DNA of 64,000 nt from NCBI GenBank assembly GCA_964498095.1, contig CAZCFY010000004.1:62001-126000 (forward strand), in the 5' to 3' direction. Position numbers and translations under genes: made by a program. This DNA is from SG-bin7 sp964498095. GTDB taxonomy: Bacteria > Bdellovibrionota > Bdellovibrionia > Bdellovibrionales > SG-bin7. Numbering within the stretch: the stretch's first letter is position 1; every line of letters begins with the position of its first letter. The notes below the pieces were generated by a model. The model had not been told where the DNA came from, ran no database searches, and worked only from the letters and a program-made list of their open reading frames with translations. Below are positions 43,011-52,024 of the stretch, in pieces.

Positions 43011-43270
43011 CGTATGCCGTTGGCTAAATTTCCAAAAGACGGTGTTTAGTCGTATGAGCTGCCCCTTTTTTGAAAGACATTTCATCGGCGAGTTGCGATT
43101 TTGGTTTGATATTCTAAGCTCTAGAGTTGGGATCTTTGTTGCGTGTTCAAAATTTTCTGACTGAGATTTTCGTTAGAATTTCAGCTGACTTTTTTCCGGA
43201 TATTTTTATTATTTCATTGCTATCTTTAATATTACTAAATATATTTTACTTATTCCAAAAAAAAATTACT

Positions 43271-43929
43271 ATGCGTTTGACCCGCGAGCTGCCGCAAATT
43301 GAAAAGAAAATTTCGACCGGAGAATTGTCCTTAACCAATGCGGCCAAGGCGAAGGAGTTTTTCAGTCAGGAAGAAAAGACGGTCGACCTAAGCGCGAGGC
43401 AAAAGCTAGAAGTCCTCGAAACTTTAGAAAACAAGTCCACCCGAGAGGCGGAGAAAATCTTGCTGGCGCAGTCGTCTAGTCCGGCGCCGGAAGTAAAGGA
43501 ATCCATTCACCAGGTCAATGCGCTAGTAGCAGAATTCAAATTCGCTGCCGACAAAAAACTTTTGAAAAAGCTAGAACACCTACGTGGTTTACTCGCCCAC
43601 AAAAGCCCATGCCTTAAAACCTCGAAACTGATCGATGCGTGACAAATCCCTCTGCAAAAAACTTACTTCCCGCGCCGGAAGTAAATCGCAATGTCGATCG
43701 ACAGAGAAAATATATCTCGGTAAAAATAAGGAATGAAGTTTGGCATAATAGCCACGGAAAATGTGTTATATGTGGATCCGAGTTTGCACCGCAAATGGAT
43801 CATATAATTCCGTTTTCGCACGGCGGGAGTTCAAGCGCTAAAAACTTAAGGCTACTTTGTCGCAACTGTAATTAAAGAGCCGCTATCGCCAAATTGGGCG
43901 AAAAAGTTATGCAAAGGTTTTTGACTTAG
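43271..43929 (+). pseudogene. Decayed HNH endonuclease gene
   Basis: The DNA encodes, in pieces, a protein of the HNH family common in Bdellovibrio-like genomes. Frame 2 gives LTRELPQIEKKISTGELSLT through LENKSTREAEKIL and stops at 43642. Frame 1 resumes with PAPEVNRNV and the HNH motif (CVICGSEFAPQMDHIIPFSHGG, split here by position: Cys pair near 43760, DHIIPF near 43800). It stops at a TAA (43873) where the family has Gln. Beyond it, RAAIAKLGEKVMQRF continues in frame to 43929. The N-terminal half is replaced by unrelated sequence (43127-43270, including a hydrophobic stretch). So there is one truncation, one frameshift or deletion and one nonsense change. Confidence 0.8.
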
Positions 43930-44091
43930 AAAAGAAAACTTTTCCGTCGAAGATTTTGACAGTCGCCAAGGCGCTTTTGCGCGACAGTGCCAACCCCTCT
44001 TGGGGGCACCAAAACGTCTTGTTATTTCAATAACTTATATATGGCTTCAGTGGCCCTCCTCTTGCTCATATCAAAGGTAAGGAGAAGTGTT

Positions 44092-45600
44092 ATGAAAGCC
44101 CTTATCTTTACTCTTAGCGTTTTATTAGCCCCTCTAGCATTGAAGGCCGAGGAAAATCTGGAGTCCCTTTACCGCCGGATAGCTCCGAATTACAAAATTG
44201 CGCCGGGGGTTAGTGATATTCGCGAACTCAATGACCGCGAAGAAAAGCTAAAAGAAGAGATCAGAAATATTAAGCGCGAAAAACAAGATTCTAAACTCAA
44301 TGATTTTCGCCGAGCTGAAATGATCAAATATTTGGGCACTGAAAAGGGCATCATTCTCCCAAATGACTACGGTTTCGATAAAAAATCTGGACCCCAGGTA
44401 ACTCCCACATTACCAAGTGTAGCCCACCCTGCTAGCGAAGCTTCGCAATCAGCAAATATGCCACCCCTAACACCCCCGCAGCCACTCGCTCCAACCCAAC
44501 CTAACTCAGTTGCATCAACCCAACCTAAGGCAGCTGCACTAGTTCCGTCTAGACCGGCTGCAGTCACACACGAAAAGTCTGGCACAAAGGGCTTAGCCCC
44601 CAAAGAAGAGACGTCAGCAACAAAGGAAGATTTTTTTCATAAATACCTCGATGTTTTGGCGAAGGACGCAGACATTAAAAAAGAAATGATTGGCATAGAA
44701 CGCAAGTACCGCGAAAGAAATAAACAATCCGTATATGATTTAGAAAATCAGGCAGAAATTAAAAAAGCACTTGAAGCACGCATTATGACCTTCATGGCAA
44801 ATAATGTCCCCGGCGACGGTAAAATCCGCAACCCTGAAGATAAAAAGCGCGTGCATCAATTAGTCGACGAAATGTACGCAAAGCTTAATCCAAATGTGTT
44901 AAAAACCAAAGAGAAGCCAAAACCTGCGCTGAGCTTAGCTGCCGTATCTGAAGCTAAACAGGACGACAAGGCTAAAGAAGAAATCCCCACTCTAAAAAAT
45001 GGACCGACTAAAGTACAACGCGAGCCCATCTCCCCACCTACGCAGACCGAAGCAACTGCTCAAGGAGACGCTCCGACCACAGATCAACCAAAAATGATCG
45101 CGCAATCGCTTGACCCTGTAAAAGAAATTATTGCGCAAGCCTCTCAACCCCAAAGCGGGGAACAAACGCCAAAGGAAGACAGTCCACAAGGAAGCGACGA
45201 AACAGCTTCACCCACAAGCGAACCCACTCCCGCGCCAATAGTTGTGACTTCCGATCAACCTCAATGTGATATGGCGATCGCTCAGAAGGTTTTTAAAACT
45301 TCTAACGAAGAAGAACTCAAAAAGGCCCTCGCCGTGCAGTACCGCGACACGAAAAGAATTGAAATGGATAAAAGCGATAAGGATCTAAATAGGCGCTTAG
45401 TCGTCTTTGGGTATCTGCTGCGAAATCACAACATTTACCTTGAGGAGCCCAGTAAAAAAACCGGCGTACTCGCCAATCTCGTCGAGTGTATAAAAGAAGC
45501 CGGCCACCGCAGTGAAGAAGCGGAACTTAACGAAGACAAGAAACGTCCAACATACAAACTACATACTCCTGGAGCTACGGCATTGAAGGGAGCCTCTTGA
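44092..45600 (+). CDS. Secreted Pro/Ala/Thr-rich protein, first gene of an unknown envelope operon
   Basis: 502 residues from the ATG at 44092 (aaggag upstream; the frame opens at 43987). A signal peptide ends ALKAEEN. A charged helical segment (about 30-85) is followed by Pro/Ala/Thr/Gln-rich linkers (about 100-165 and 290-400) and two compact helical parts (about 180-270 and 415-480, the latter with two Cys: QPQCDMAIAQ and NLVECIKEAG). No domain is recognised. The stop TGA overlaps the TTG start of the next gene. Confidence 0.75.
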   Translation: MKALIFTLSVLLAPLALKAEENLESLYRRIAPNYKIAPGVSDIRELNDREEKLKEEIRNIKREKQDSKLNDFRRAEMIKYLGTEKGIILPNDYGFDKKSGPQVTPTLPSVAHPASEASQSANMPPLTPPQPLAPTQPNSVASTQPKAAALVPSRPAAVTHEKSGTKGLAPKEETSATKEDFFHKYLDVLAKDADIKKEMIGIERKYRERNKQSVYDLENQAEIKKALEARIMTFMANNVPGDGKIRNPEDKKRVHQLVDEMYAKLNPNVLKTKEKPKPALSLAAVSEAKQDDKAKEEIPTLKNGPTKVQREPISPPTQTEATAQGDAPTTDQPKMIAQSLDPVKEIIAQASQPQSGEQTPKEDSPQGSDETASPTSEPTPAPIVVTSDQPQCDMAIAQKVFKTSNEEELKKALAVQYRDTKRIEMDKSDKDLNRRLVVFGYLLRNHNIYLEEPSKKTGVLANLVECIKEAGHRSEEAELNEDKKRPTYKLHTPGATALKGAS

Positions 45601-46352
45601 ACTCAAAACTCTTTTCGCTTTTTTCAATAGTCGGTCTGGCGGCTCTTACTTGGGCGGAAGTCCCCAAAGAAAAGGCCTGTGAAGGCTTTACCAAGTTTCA
45701 AGTTGGAAACCTCGAAGTAACTTACTATTACTTTCAAGAAAAAGACGTTTGCTCTGTGGGCACCCGCCGGGGCGACGGTCAGCGCGAATATCGCTATTCT
45801 ACTTCCAGCACGGGACTGTTTTACGTTTGGAATTTGCCCGACCAAGGTTATTTGCGTAAGAAAAAAGACGACGACTTCAAACACGTTTTTGCTTTTTTGC
45901 CAATTACTTCCAGACCATTTCCCCATCCCATGCCCGGCGAAGAAAGCGACGGAAACTTATATTTACATTTGCCCAATGGCGAAAACCTCATCGTGGACCC
46001 GCAAACAGGTAAAGTCGACTGGGAAAAAAGCTTCGCTTCAGGTCTAACAAGCATTAAAGCAACCCAAACGGCCCCGGATCAAAATTCGCGGCTTTTGCAA
46101 ATTTCTGATTATGCAAAAAATCGCCTTGTCATTGATTTCGGGGCGTCGGCGCTTGGTGATCCATTTTTAAAACGCGGCGGCAAAGCTCATATTATTAAAT
46201 TTGTTGATGGCGAAAGGCACCCCCGCCGCTGCGTGGTTACAAATCTAATATTTCGCCGCCCTGATTTTGAACCCTCTTTTTCGGATGAACGCGTAAACAC
46301 CGCTCTTAAGGAATGTGAAAAGCAAACCTCTTGGACAAAGGCTAAAAAATGA
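45597..46352 (+). CDS. Secreted protein of unknown function, second gene of the operon
   Basis: 251 residues starting at a TTG that overlaps the preceding TGA, with gggag five bases upstream. A signal peptide ends TWAEV. The mature protein is beta-rich with four Cys (EKACEGF, KDVCSVG, PRRCVVT, LKECEKQ) that could form two disulfides. No family is recognised. It overlaps the following gene by four bases (ATGA). Translational coupling on both sides implies that the three products are needed together. Confidence 0.78.
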   Translation: MNSKLFSLFSIVGLAALTWAEVPKEKACEGFTKFQVGNLEVTYYYFQEKDVCSVGTRRGDGQREYRYSTSSTGLFYVWNLPDQGYLRKKKDDDFKHVFAFLPITSRPFPHPMPGEESDGNLYLHLPNGENLIVDPQTGKVDWEKSFASGLTSIKATQTAPDQNSRLLQISDYAKNRLVIDFGASALGDPFLKRGGKAHIIKFVDGERHPRRCVVTNLIFRRPDFEPSFSDERVNTALKECEKQTSWTKAKK

Positions 46353-47458
46353 AGTGGAATCTGTTGAAATCAGTACTCGTAATTCAGTTAATGTTCTCGC
46401 CACAGACTTTTTCGCAGGAAAAAGAAGATCCCTTTCAAAAGGGCGTTGATAAGGTCGCCGAAAGCGCTGAAAACAATTTTGAATTTAGTGCCCCCATTGA
46501 AACCGACAAAGGAACCGTTGAAATAAAACTTAAAACTGGAGCCGTCGAGGAATTTGAAGAACAAGCGCAAAAACAGCCAGCCATTGTCGTTACTGAAGAC
46601 GTAAAAGACAAAATTCCGGGTATAGATTGGAAGCCCGTTGAAATCGAAAAGGGCGAAACACTTGCTTACTTTACAGAGCCTACACCGTCAAAAGTCAAAA
46701 CCATCGGAAAGTTTTTAAAGGAGCGATTTGACACTAAATCTTTAAAAATATTTCTCTTAGGTATTGCTTCAACATCAACCTATGTAAGCTTAGGTTATTG
46801 GATTGGCAATGATAACTATAACCTCACGACCCATCTGTTTTCGCTCGCCGGCGCAATCGCGTTTTCTGCGTTTTACCGGCTCATTTACAAAGAAGTAGTC
46901 ATTTTTCTTAATAAGGATTTCAAAACCGTTATTAAATTCGTACGTGGAAAAAGCGAGGTCGAGGAAGCCAAGGATTTACCCGAATCAAACAATCTCGAGC
47001 GCCTACTCAAAATTACTTTGGTGTCTACCGTATTTTTTGTGGCTTCTCACTATAGCAGTTGGAGCGATAACGCCGATAACCGCGAAACCAAAGAAATTGT
47101 TTTAACGGCCATTAAAGCCGATTTATTTTATTCCATTTCCTCGGCATTCGAAATTCTCACCGCCCGCGCCACAGATACCCGCTACAAGGCCAACCTAGCG
47201 AAGATGGATAAAAAGAAGGCTTACGAAGAAGCTTATTTTTCTATGACCAAATTATCAATTGGTATTACCTTTATGCATGGCCTTACCATGATGTTTGCCG
47301 AACGCGGATATAAAGTGGCCTTCTGGTCTCTGGTCGCAGGTTCCGTTTATGTAACCTTTGAGCTTTTCCGCACGGACATTTGGCGATTTTTACGACGCCG
47401 TGATTTAGGACTTTGGGGCTTAACCCGTCTCCTAAATAAATGTGGTGACTTGTTTTAA
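46349..47458 (+). CDS. Membrane protein of unknown function, third gene of the operon
   Basis: 369 residues: a signal-like N-terminus (ending TFSQEK), a 110-residue extracytoplasmic acidic domain, then about five to six hydrophobic helices (around 133-150, 157-175, 215-235, 255-275, 295-315 and 322-340) and a basic C-terminus (RFLRRRDLGLWGL). It may hold the two secreted products of the upstream genes at the inner membrane. No transporter or enzyme motif is visible. Confidence 0.75.
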   Translation: MKWNLLKSVLVIQLMFSPQTFSQEKEDPFQKGVDKVAESAENNFEFSAPIETDKGTVEIKLKTGAVEEFEEQAQKQPAIVVTEDVKDKIPGIDWKPVEIEKGETLAYFTEPTPSKVKTIGKFLKERFDTKSLKIFLLGIASTSTYVSLGYWIGNDNYNLTTHLFSLAGAIAFSAFYRLIYKEVVIFLNKDFKTVIKFVRGKSEVEEAKDLPESNNLERLLKITLVSTVFFVASHYSSWSDNADNRETKEIVLTAIKADLFYSISSAFEILTARATDTRYKANLAKMDKKKAYEEAYFSMTKLSIGITFMHGLTMMFAERGYKVAFWSLVAGSVYVTFELFRTDIWRFLRRRDLGLWGLTRLLNKCGDLF

Positions 47459-47485
47459 TCAGCTAGTTTTGGCAAACTAAGGGGT

Positions 47486-47866
47486 ATGAAAAATATATTC
47501 TTAACCCTTAGCGTTTTTGGATTAGCCTCTTGCACCTATTTAGGTTCACAAAAAGATTACGAGGCGCTAACAAAAGACCAAGCGGTCTTAAACTCCGGCC
47601 AAGCTATTTTTAAAAAGAACTGTGTGGCCTGCCACGGCGAGAGACTCGATGGCCTTGTTGGCCCTGATCTCACTGACGAGCGCTGGAAATATGGTGACGG
47701 CACCGTACCGGCAATTATGGATACGGTTACTGATGGCGTGGAAAAAAATGGAATGCCGTCTTGGAAAGAAAAACTAACCCGTGATGATATTGAAACCGTG
47801 GCTATCTTCGTCCGCAGCCGCCGTGGGTCCAACGCCGACGCCGAACCCAAAGAGTCATTTCATTAA
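47486..47866 (+). CDS. Lipoprotein c-type cytochrome
   Basis: A 126-residue single-haem cytochrome c with lipobox GLASC (Cys16). Haem is bound at Cys46-x2-Cys49-His50 (NCVACHGE), and the sixth ligand is probably Met90 (KNGMPSW). The overall pattern matches class I cytochromes of the CccA/CytC553 group that ferry electrons in the periplasm. It starts 27 bases after the membrane-protein gene with aagggg before the ATG, so it may share the transcript. The 3' end overlaps the convergent barrel gene. Confidence 0.92.
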   Translation: MKNIFLTLSVFGLASCTYLGSQKDYEALTKDQAVLNSGQAIFKKNCVACHGERLDGLVGPDLTDERWKYGDGTVPAIMDTVTDGVEKNGMPSWKEKLTRDDIETVAIFVRSRRGSNADAEPKESFH

Positions 47867-48510
47867 TAACGGTAAACGACGGTTACCATGGGCTTAAGCT
47901 CATCATCTACAGCCTTACTTATCAAATCAGAGTCGTAAGGCGTTCCTGATCCAGATCGAACCGTGTAAGATTGTTTCGAATACGATACCGATCTATAAAT
48001 GAGAGACGGACCAATCTCAAAACCACTACCTAATGTAAGGCCATAGTTAATCGTAAACTGGAAGCCGCTTATTCCGGTGTTTTTGTAAGTTTCATCGACG
48101 GTAGTTCCCGAAACTAGCTTCTGATCTTGGTATTTTTCACCCGAGATAAAATAAGTTAGCAAGAACTTCCATGTACCCAGGGAGTAACCGACTGTTGGGC
48201 CTAGCTCAGACTTACCCACTGTCTTTTCGAGCGATTCCCAAACACCTTCGGCAGGTCTGCTTGTAGAAACCTTATAGTAGTTATAAGTAAGCCCCAGAAT
48301 TATACCCGTTGTAAACGTGTAACCGACAGTTGTTCTAAAATCAAAACCGAGACCCGATTCTGTAGGTACGGCGCCGGAAGTAGATCCGCCTAAATCTTTT
48401 TCCGCATTGTTTATCCGCACGTACACCGGAAAAAAAGTTTCTTCAATGTACAGCTGGGCGCTTGAGATTGAAGAAAAAATTGTAACGAAACAAAACAGTA
48501 AATTTCTCAT
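47863..48510 (-). CDS. Predicted outer-membrane beta-barrel protein
   Basis: 215 residues from the ATG at 48510 (aaggaga upstream; the frame opens 13 codons earlier). A signal peptide ends SSAQ. Alternating strands such as FDFRTTVGYTFTTGIILGL, TVGYSLGTWKFLLTYF and FEIGPSLIYRSVSYSK, and the C-terminal VTVVYRY with a terminal aromatic residue, fit an 8-10 strand outer-membrane barrel of the OmpW/OmpA type. It is divergent from the adhesin-like gene. Confidence 0.82.
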   Translation of the reverse strand: MRNLLFCFVTIFSSISSAQLYIEETFFPVYVRINNAEKDLGGSTSGAVPTESGLGFDFRTTVGYTFTTGIILGLTYNYYKVSTSRPAEGVWESLEKTVGKSELGPTVGYSLGTWKFLLTYFISGEKYQDQKLVSGTTVDETYKNTGISGFQFTINYGLTLGSGFEIGPSLIYRSVSYSKQSYTVRSGSGTPYDSDLISKAVDDELKPMVTVVYRY

Positions 48511-48676
48511 CTTGAAACATCTCCTTTTAAGACACTCAATCGGAAACAAATTGGATTAAGATTATGTTATTTCGTTTCAATTGGGAACCAAAAATGGCCA
48601 TTCCTTTATATCTCTTAACGTAGAATTCAAGTAAAATAGACTAAATAGTGCGCAATGGGACGTTTAGGGAGAGCAC

Positions 48677-51600
48677 ATGAAATCGCTAGGGGTTAAATTT
48701 TTAATACGAGCTATGGTGATGGGGACTACCGTCATTTCCTTAGCGGCTTGTCTAGAAAATGGCGAAAAGGACAAATGCTCAGAACCTTTTGAGCAAGTCA
48801 TCAGTTCCGTTAAAATTCTTGGCGGAAAAAACGTTTATTTTAATATCAACGATTTTGATTTCCTTTTAGATAATAACATCGTCATCGAAGAAATTTCCTT
48901 ACAAGGTGAACTTGACGATAAAGGTGACGAGCCCGAAGACTTCTCGTTTGACATCAACGGTATCAAAGCCGTGCGCAAAGATGGCGGCAAACATATCGAA
49001 CTCGACCGCAAAAAAGGCTGCCGCTACAAATCCCCTGTGCATAAATTCTGGCTAAATGGTGGCGTGCCCTTCTCCGTTTTCATGGGCAAAGTAAAACTCA
49101 ATAAAGGGCAACTCATTTTAAATTTACATGCTAAAAAGAGCAAAGTGCTAGAAGCGCAAATCGTCGTGCGCGGAAAAAAATATGTAAAATGCGATACACC
49201 TCCGCCACCGCCCCCACCACCCGCCGTAGCTCCGGATACTATTATAGACGCGGTTAATCCCGTGGGCGCCGTGGTTAATAGCGCAAACATGACAATTAAC
49301 TTCTCTTCTGATCAAGCTAACGTGACTTTCTGGTGTCAACTCGATGGTGCCGCCGCCTCAACTTGTTCTTCACCGATTTCGTATTCAAGCGTAGCCAACG
49401 GCGATCACTCATTTAGAGTGTATGCAGTGAATGCCGCTGGCTTAGCCGACGTGACTCCTGCGAGTTATAGTTGGAATGTGGATACGGTACCTCCATCCGT
49501 GACTATAGATAACAGCGCTAGCTTACCGATTTTAACGAATCAAACTTCAATTACGTTCTTGTTCTCTTCAAACGAGGTTGGAACGTTTACCTGCAGTCTT
49601 GATGGTGGAAATCCCGTCGCTTGCTCTTCGCCCGCCACATTTAACAACTTAAGCGAAGGCGCGCATAATATCTCAATAAATGTCGTCGATAACGCCGGCA
49701 ATCCAAGTCTAAATCCCGCCACCTATAATTGGGCGGTTGATTTAACCGCGCCGGTTGCCAGCATCTTAAATGCTTCACCAAGTGCGGCCGTAAATAACTC
49801 CTCAACAATGGCGTTTGAATTTGCCGCTAATGAAAGTGCAAATTTTGAGTGTTCGATCGACAATGGCGCCTATGGCAGCTGCGCATCGCCACTTTCCATC
49901 AACGGAGTTAGCGAAGGTCCTCACTGGTTTAACGTGCGCGCCATCGATGTGGCGGGAAATATAGGATTACCGGCAAGCTATGCCTGGAATACGGATTTAA
50001 CCGCACCTGTTATTACAATTACCAATACCGTCCCGGCGCAAGGCTTAACAAACTCACATAATGTATTCGTCGAATTCTCGGTCAGCGAAAATGCCAGCGT
50101 GACATGTACCTGGGATGGCGTAGCGGCTCCTTGCACATCGCCCTTCTCGTCAGAAGCTGGTGAAGGTAACCATACTCTAGAAATCTCCGCCCAAGATTTA
50201 GCTGGAAACACTGGGGCGTCAGTGAGCTTAAATTGGACCATGGATTTTACTAATCCGGTTTTAAGCTGGGGCAATATATTACCTTCGCCTTCAGCATACT
50301 TAAACTCAGGCGATGTTAGTTTAGAAGTTGTCCCCTCGGAAATCGTAACATTTACTACATCACTAAATGGTGTAGATGTTAACCAAGGTACATCGCCAGT
50401 AGTATTCTCAAATCTCGCTGAAGGCGCATACACTGTGGTGGTTGTAGCACTTGATCCCGCCGGCAATCCATCATCATCCATAAGTCACACATTTACAGTG
50501 GACGTAATAGCTCCCGTACTTAATGTCGTGTCGGCAATAAATGGCTTAACAAATTTAGACAACAATACGATTACTTTTGGCGCCAATGAAAGCGTAAACT
50601 TTGTCTGCAACATCGACCAAGCCGGTTTTGCCGCTTGCGCAAGCCCGCTGGTATTAAGCGGTTTAGCCGATGGCAATCACCATGTTGAGATTAAAGCTAC
50701 GGATCTTGCCGGAAACGCTTCCGATATTTCAAACGTCGATTGGATGGTTGATACCGTTGCGCCAACAACTTCGGTAACGCCATCGCAATTAAGCCGGACT
50801 TCATTTAGCTTTAACTTAAGCGCTAATGAATCACCAGTTACCTTCTTATGTTCGCTAGACGGTGGAGCGTTTGCAAACTGTAATACACCCGTAACTTATA
50901 ATCTCGCGCAAGGAAATCACACCTTCGCGGCGCGCGCCGTAGATGCGGCTGGTAACACCGATAATGTTGGTGCTAGCGTCACTGTCACAGTGTTGCCGGC
51001 AATTTTAACTTCTATTACGTCGGCGACAGCCAATGGCAATACAAACGTGGCGGTGCAAACAATTAATTTTACTTCTAACCATGTCAATGCAAGCTTCACC
51101 TGCTCACTTGACGGTGCCGCCTATACGTCCTGCACATCGCCGGTGACTTACAATAGCTTAGCCGAAGGCGGACACTTCTTTACGGTTAAAGCTACGGATC
51201 AATGGGGTACCACGGATAACACCGGTGCTACTCATGTTTGGACAAAAGATACGATAGCCCCAGCCACATCATTGGTGACGACACAAAACAATCACAATAC
51301 GTTTACGTTTAGCTTATCGTCAAACGAAGCCGGGACATTTGTCTGCTCCATCGATGGTGGGGCTTATGTTGGCTGTACAAGCCCTCTTAATTATACCGCC
51401 ACGGCCGGCAGCCATACCATTGCGGTTCGGGCCGTTGACCTTGCCGGAAATATGGATTTAGAAGGCGCCAGCGACATTTTTACGGCTTATCCAGAGTTAT
51501 CAACCATTATTAACTCAGCGACCTCAACGAATATAACTAACTTTAGTTCGCAAACCATAAATTTCTCATCGAGTGTCTCTGGTTCAACATTTAAGTGCGC

Positions 51601-52024
51601 GCTTGATAATGCGGTAATGACCGCTTGTACTTCACCTGTGTCCTATACGGGATTAGCGGATGGCGTTCATACTTTTAACGTTAGAGCCATTGCTCCGTGG
51701 GGCCAAGAAGATACTGTGGGCGCAAGTGTTACTTGGACGATCGACACTGTAGCTCCCTTCGTTATCAGCACTTCTTTCTCAACGACAAGTACGACCGCCA
51801 CAATTAATTGGACAACAAACGAAGGCGCAACTTCGGGATTATTATGGGGAATTACACCGAATACTAACAATACGGTAGCCGATGACGGCGTTTATAAAAC
51901 TTCGCATTCTATAAAATTGTTGGGATTATCACCTAACACTAGTTACAACGTACGCCCCGTTGGTCACGATCAGGCCGGCAATCAATATATCGCCGGTCCA
52001 TTTAGCGTAAGAACCGGCCGCTAA
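48677..52024 (+). CDS. Adhesin-like lipoprotein with about ten Ig-like repeats
   Basis: A 1115-residue lipoprotein with lipobox SLAAC (Cys25). A unique N-terminal domain (about 26-170) is followed by an eight-Pro linker (about 174-182). Then come ten tandem modules of 80-90 residues, each with the pattern F-x-C-S-L-D-G-G, then C-x-S-P, then G-x-H-x-F, then D-x-AGN, with one probable disulfide each. Modules start at sequences such as DTVPPSV, DLTAPVA, DTIAPAT and DTVAPFV. The last 100 residues look like a fibronectin-type domain. Such long rods usually serve surface adhesion. The start has ggag upstream. Confidence 0.85.
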   Translation: MKSLGVKFLIRAMVMGTTVISLAACLENGEKDKCSEPFEQVISSVKILGGKNVYFNINDFDFLLDNNIVIEEISLQGELDDKGDEPEDFSFDINGIKAVRKDGGKHIELDRKKGCRYKSPVHKFWLNGGVPFSVFMGKVKLNKGQLILNLHAKKSKVLEAQIVVRGKKYVKCDTPPPPPPPPAVAPDTIIDAVNPVGAVVNSANMTINFSSDQANVTFWCQLDGAAASTCSSPISYSSVANGDHSFRVYAVNAAGLADVTPASYSWNVDTVPPSVTIDNSASLPILTNQTSITFLFSSNEVGTFTCSLDGGNPVACSSPATFNNLSEGAHNISINVVDNAGNPSLNPATYNWAVDLTAPVASILNASPSAAVNNSSTMAFEFAANESANFECSIDNGAYGSCASPLSINGVSEGPHWFNVRAIDVAGNIGLPASYAWNTDLTAPVITITNTVPAQGLTNSHNVFVEFSVSENASVTCTWDGVAAPCTSPFSSEAGEGNHTLEISAQDLAGNTGASVSLNWTMDFTNPVLSWGNILPSPSAYLNSGDVSLEVVPSEIVTFTTSLNGVDVNQGTSPVVFSNLAEGAYTVVVVALDPAGNPSSSISHTFTVDVIAPVLNVVSAINGLTNLDNNTITFGANESVNFVCNIDQAGFAACASPLVLSGLADGNHHVEIKATDLAGNASDISNVDWMVDTVAPTTSVTPSQLSRTSFSFNLSANESPVTFLCSLDGGAFANCNTPVTYNLAQGNHTFAARAVDAAGNTDNVGASVTVTVLPAILTSITSATANGNTNVAVQTINFTSNHVNASFTCSLDGAAYTSCTSPVTYNSLAEGGHFFTVKATDQWGTTDNTGATHVWTKDTIAPATSLVTTQNNHNTFTFSLSSNEAGTFVCSIDGGAYVGCTSPLNYTATAGSHTIAVRAVDLAGNMDLEGASDIFTAYPELSTIINSATSTNITNFSSQTINFSSSVSGSTFKCALDNAVMTACTSPVSYTGLADGVHTFNVRAIAPWGQEDTVGASVTWTIDTVAPFVISTSFSTTSTTATINWTTNEGATSGLLWGITPNTNNTVADDGVYKTSHSIKLLGLSPNTSYNVRPVGHDQAGNQYIAGPFSVRTGR

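Noticed and set aside
43127..43270. Hydrophobic N-terminal extension of the first HNH pseudogene frame as a separate membrane protein
   Set aside because: It has only a TTG start, no domain, and runs straight into the decayed HNH frame; most likely chance coding at the truncation junction.
44019..44032. Small palindrome GTTATTTCAATAAC upstream of the envelope trio
   Set aside because: Arms of only five bases in AT-rich DNA, which is expected by chance.
49198..49226. CCx-rich run resembling a simple repeat
   Set aside because: It encodes the eight-Pro linker of the adhesin-like lipoprotein.
49978..50481. Minus-strand ORF of 167 aa
   Set aside because: Shadow of the repeat-rich adhesin gene; no start signal.
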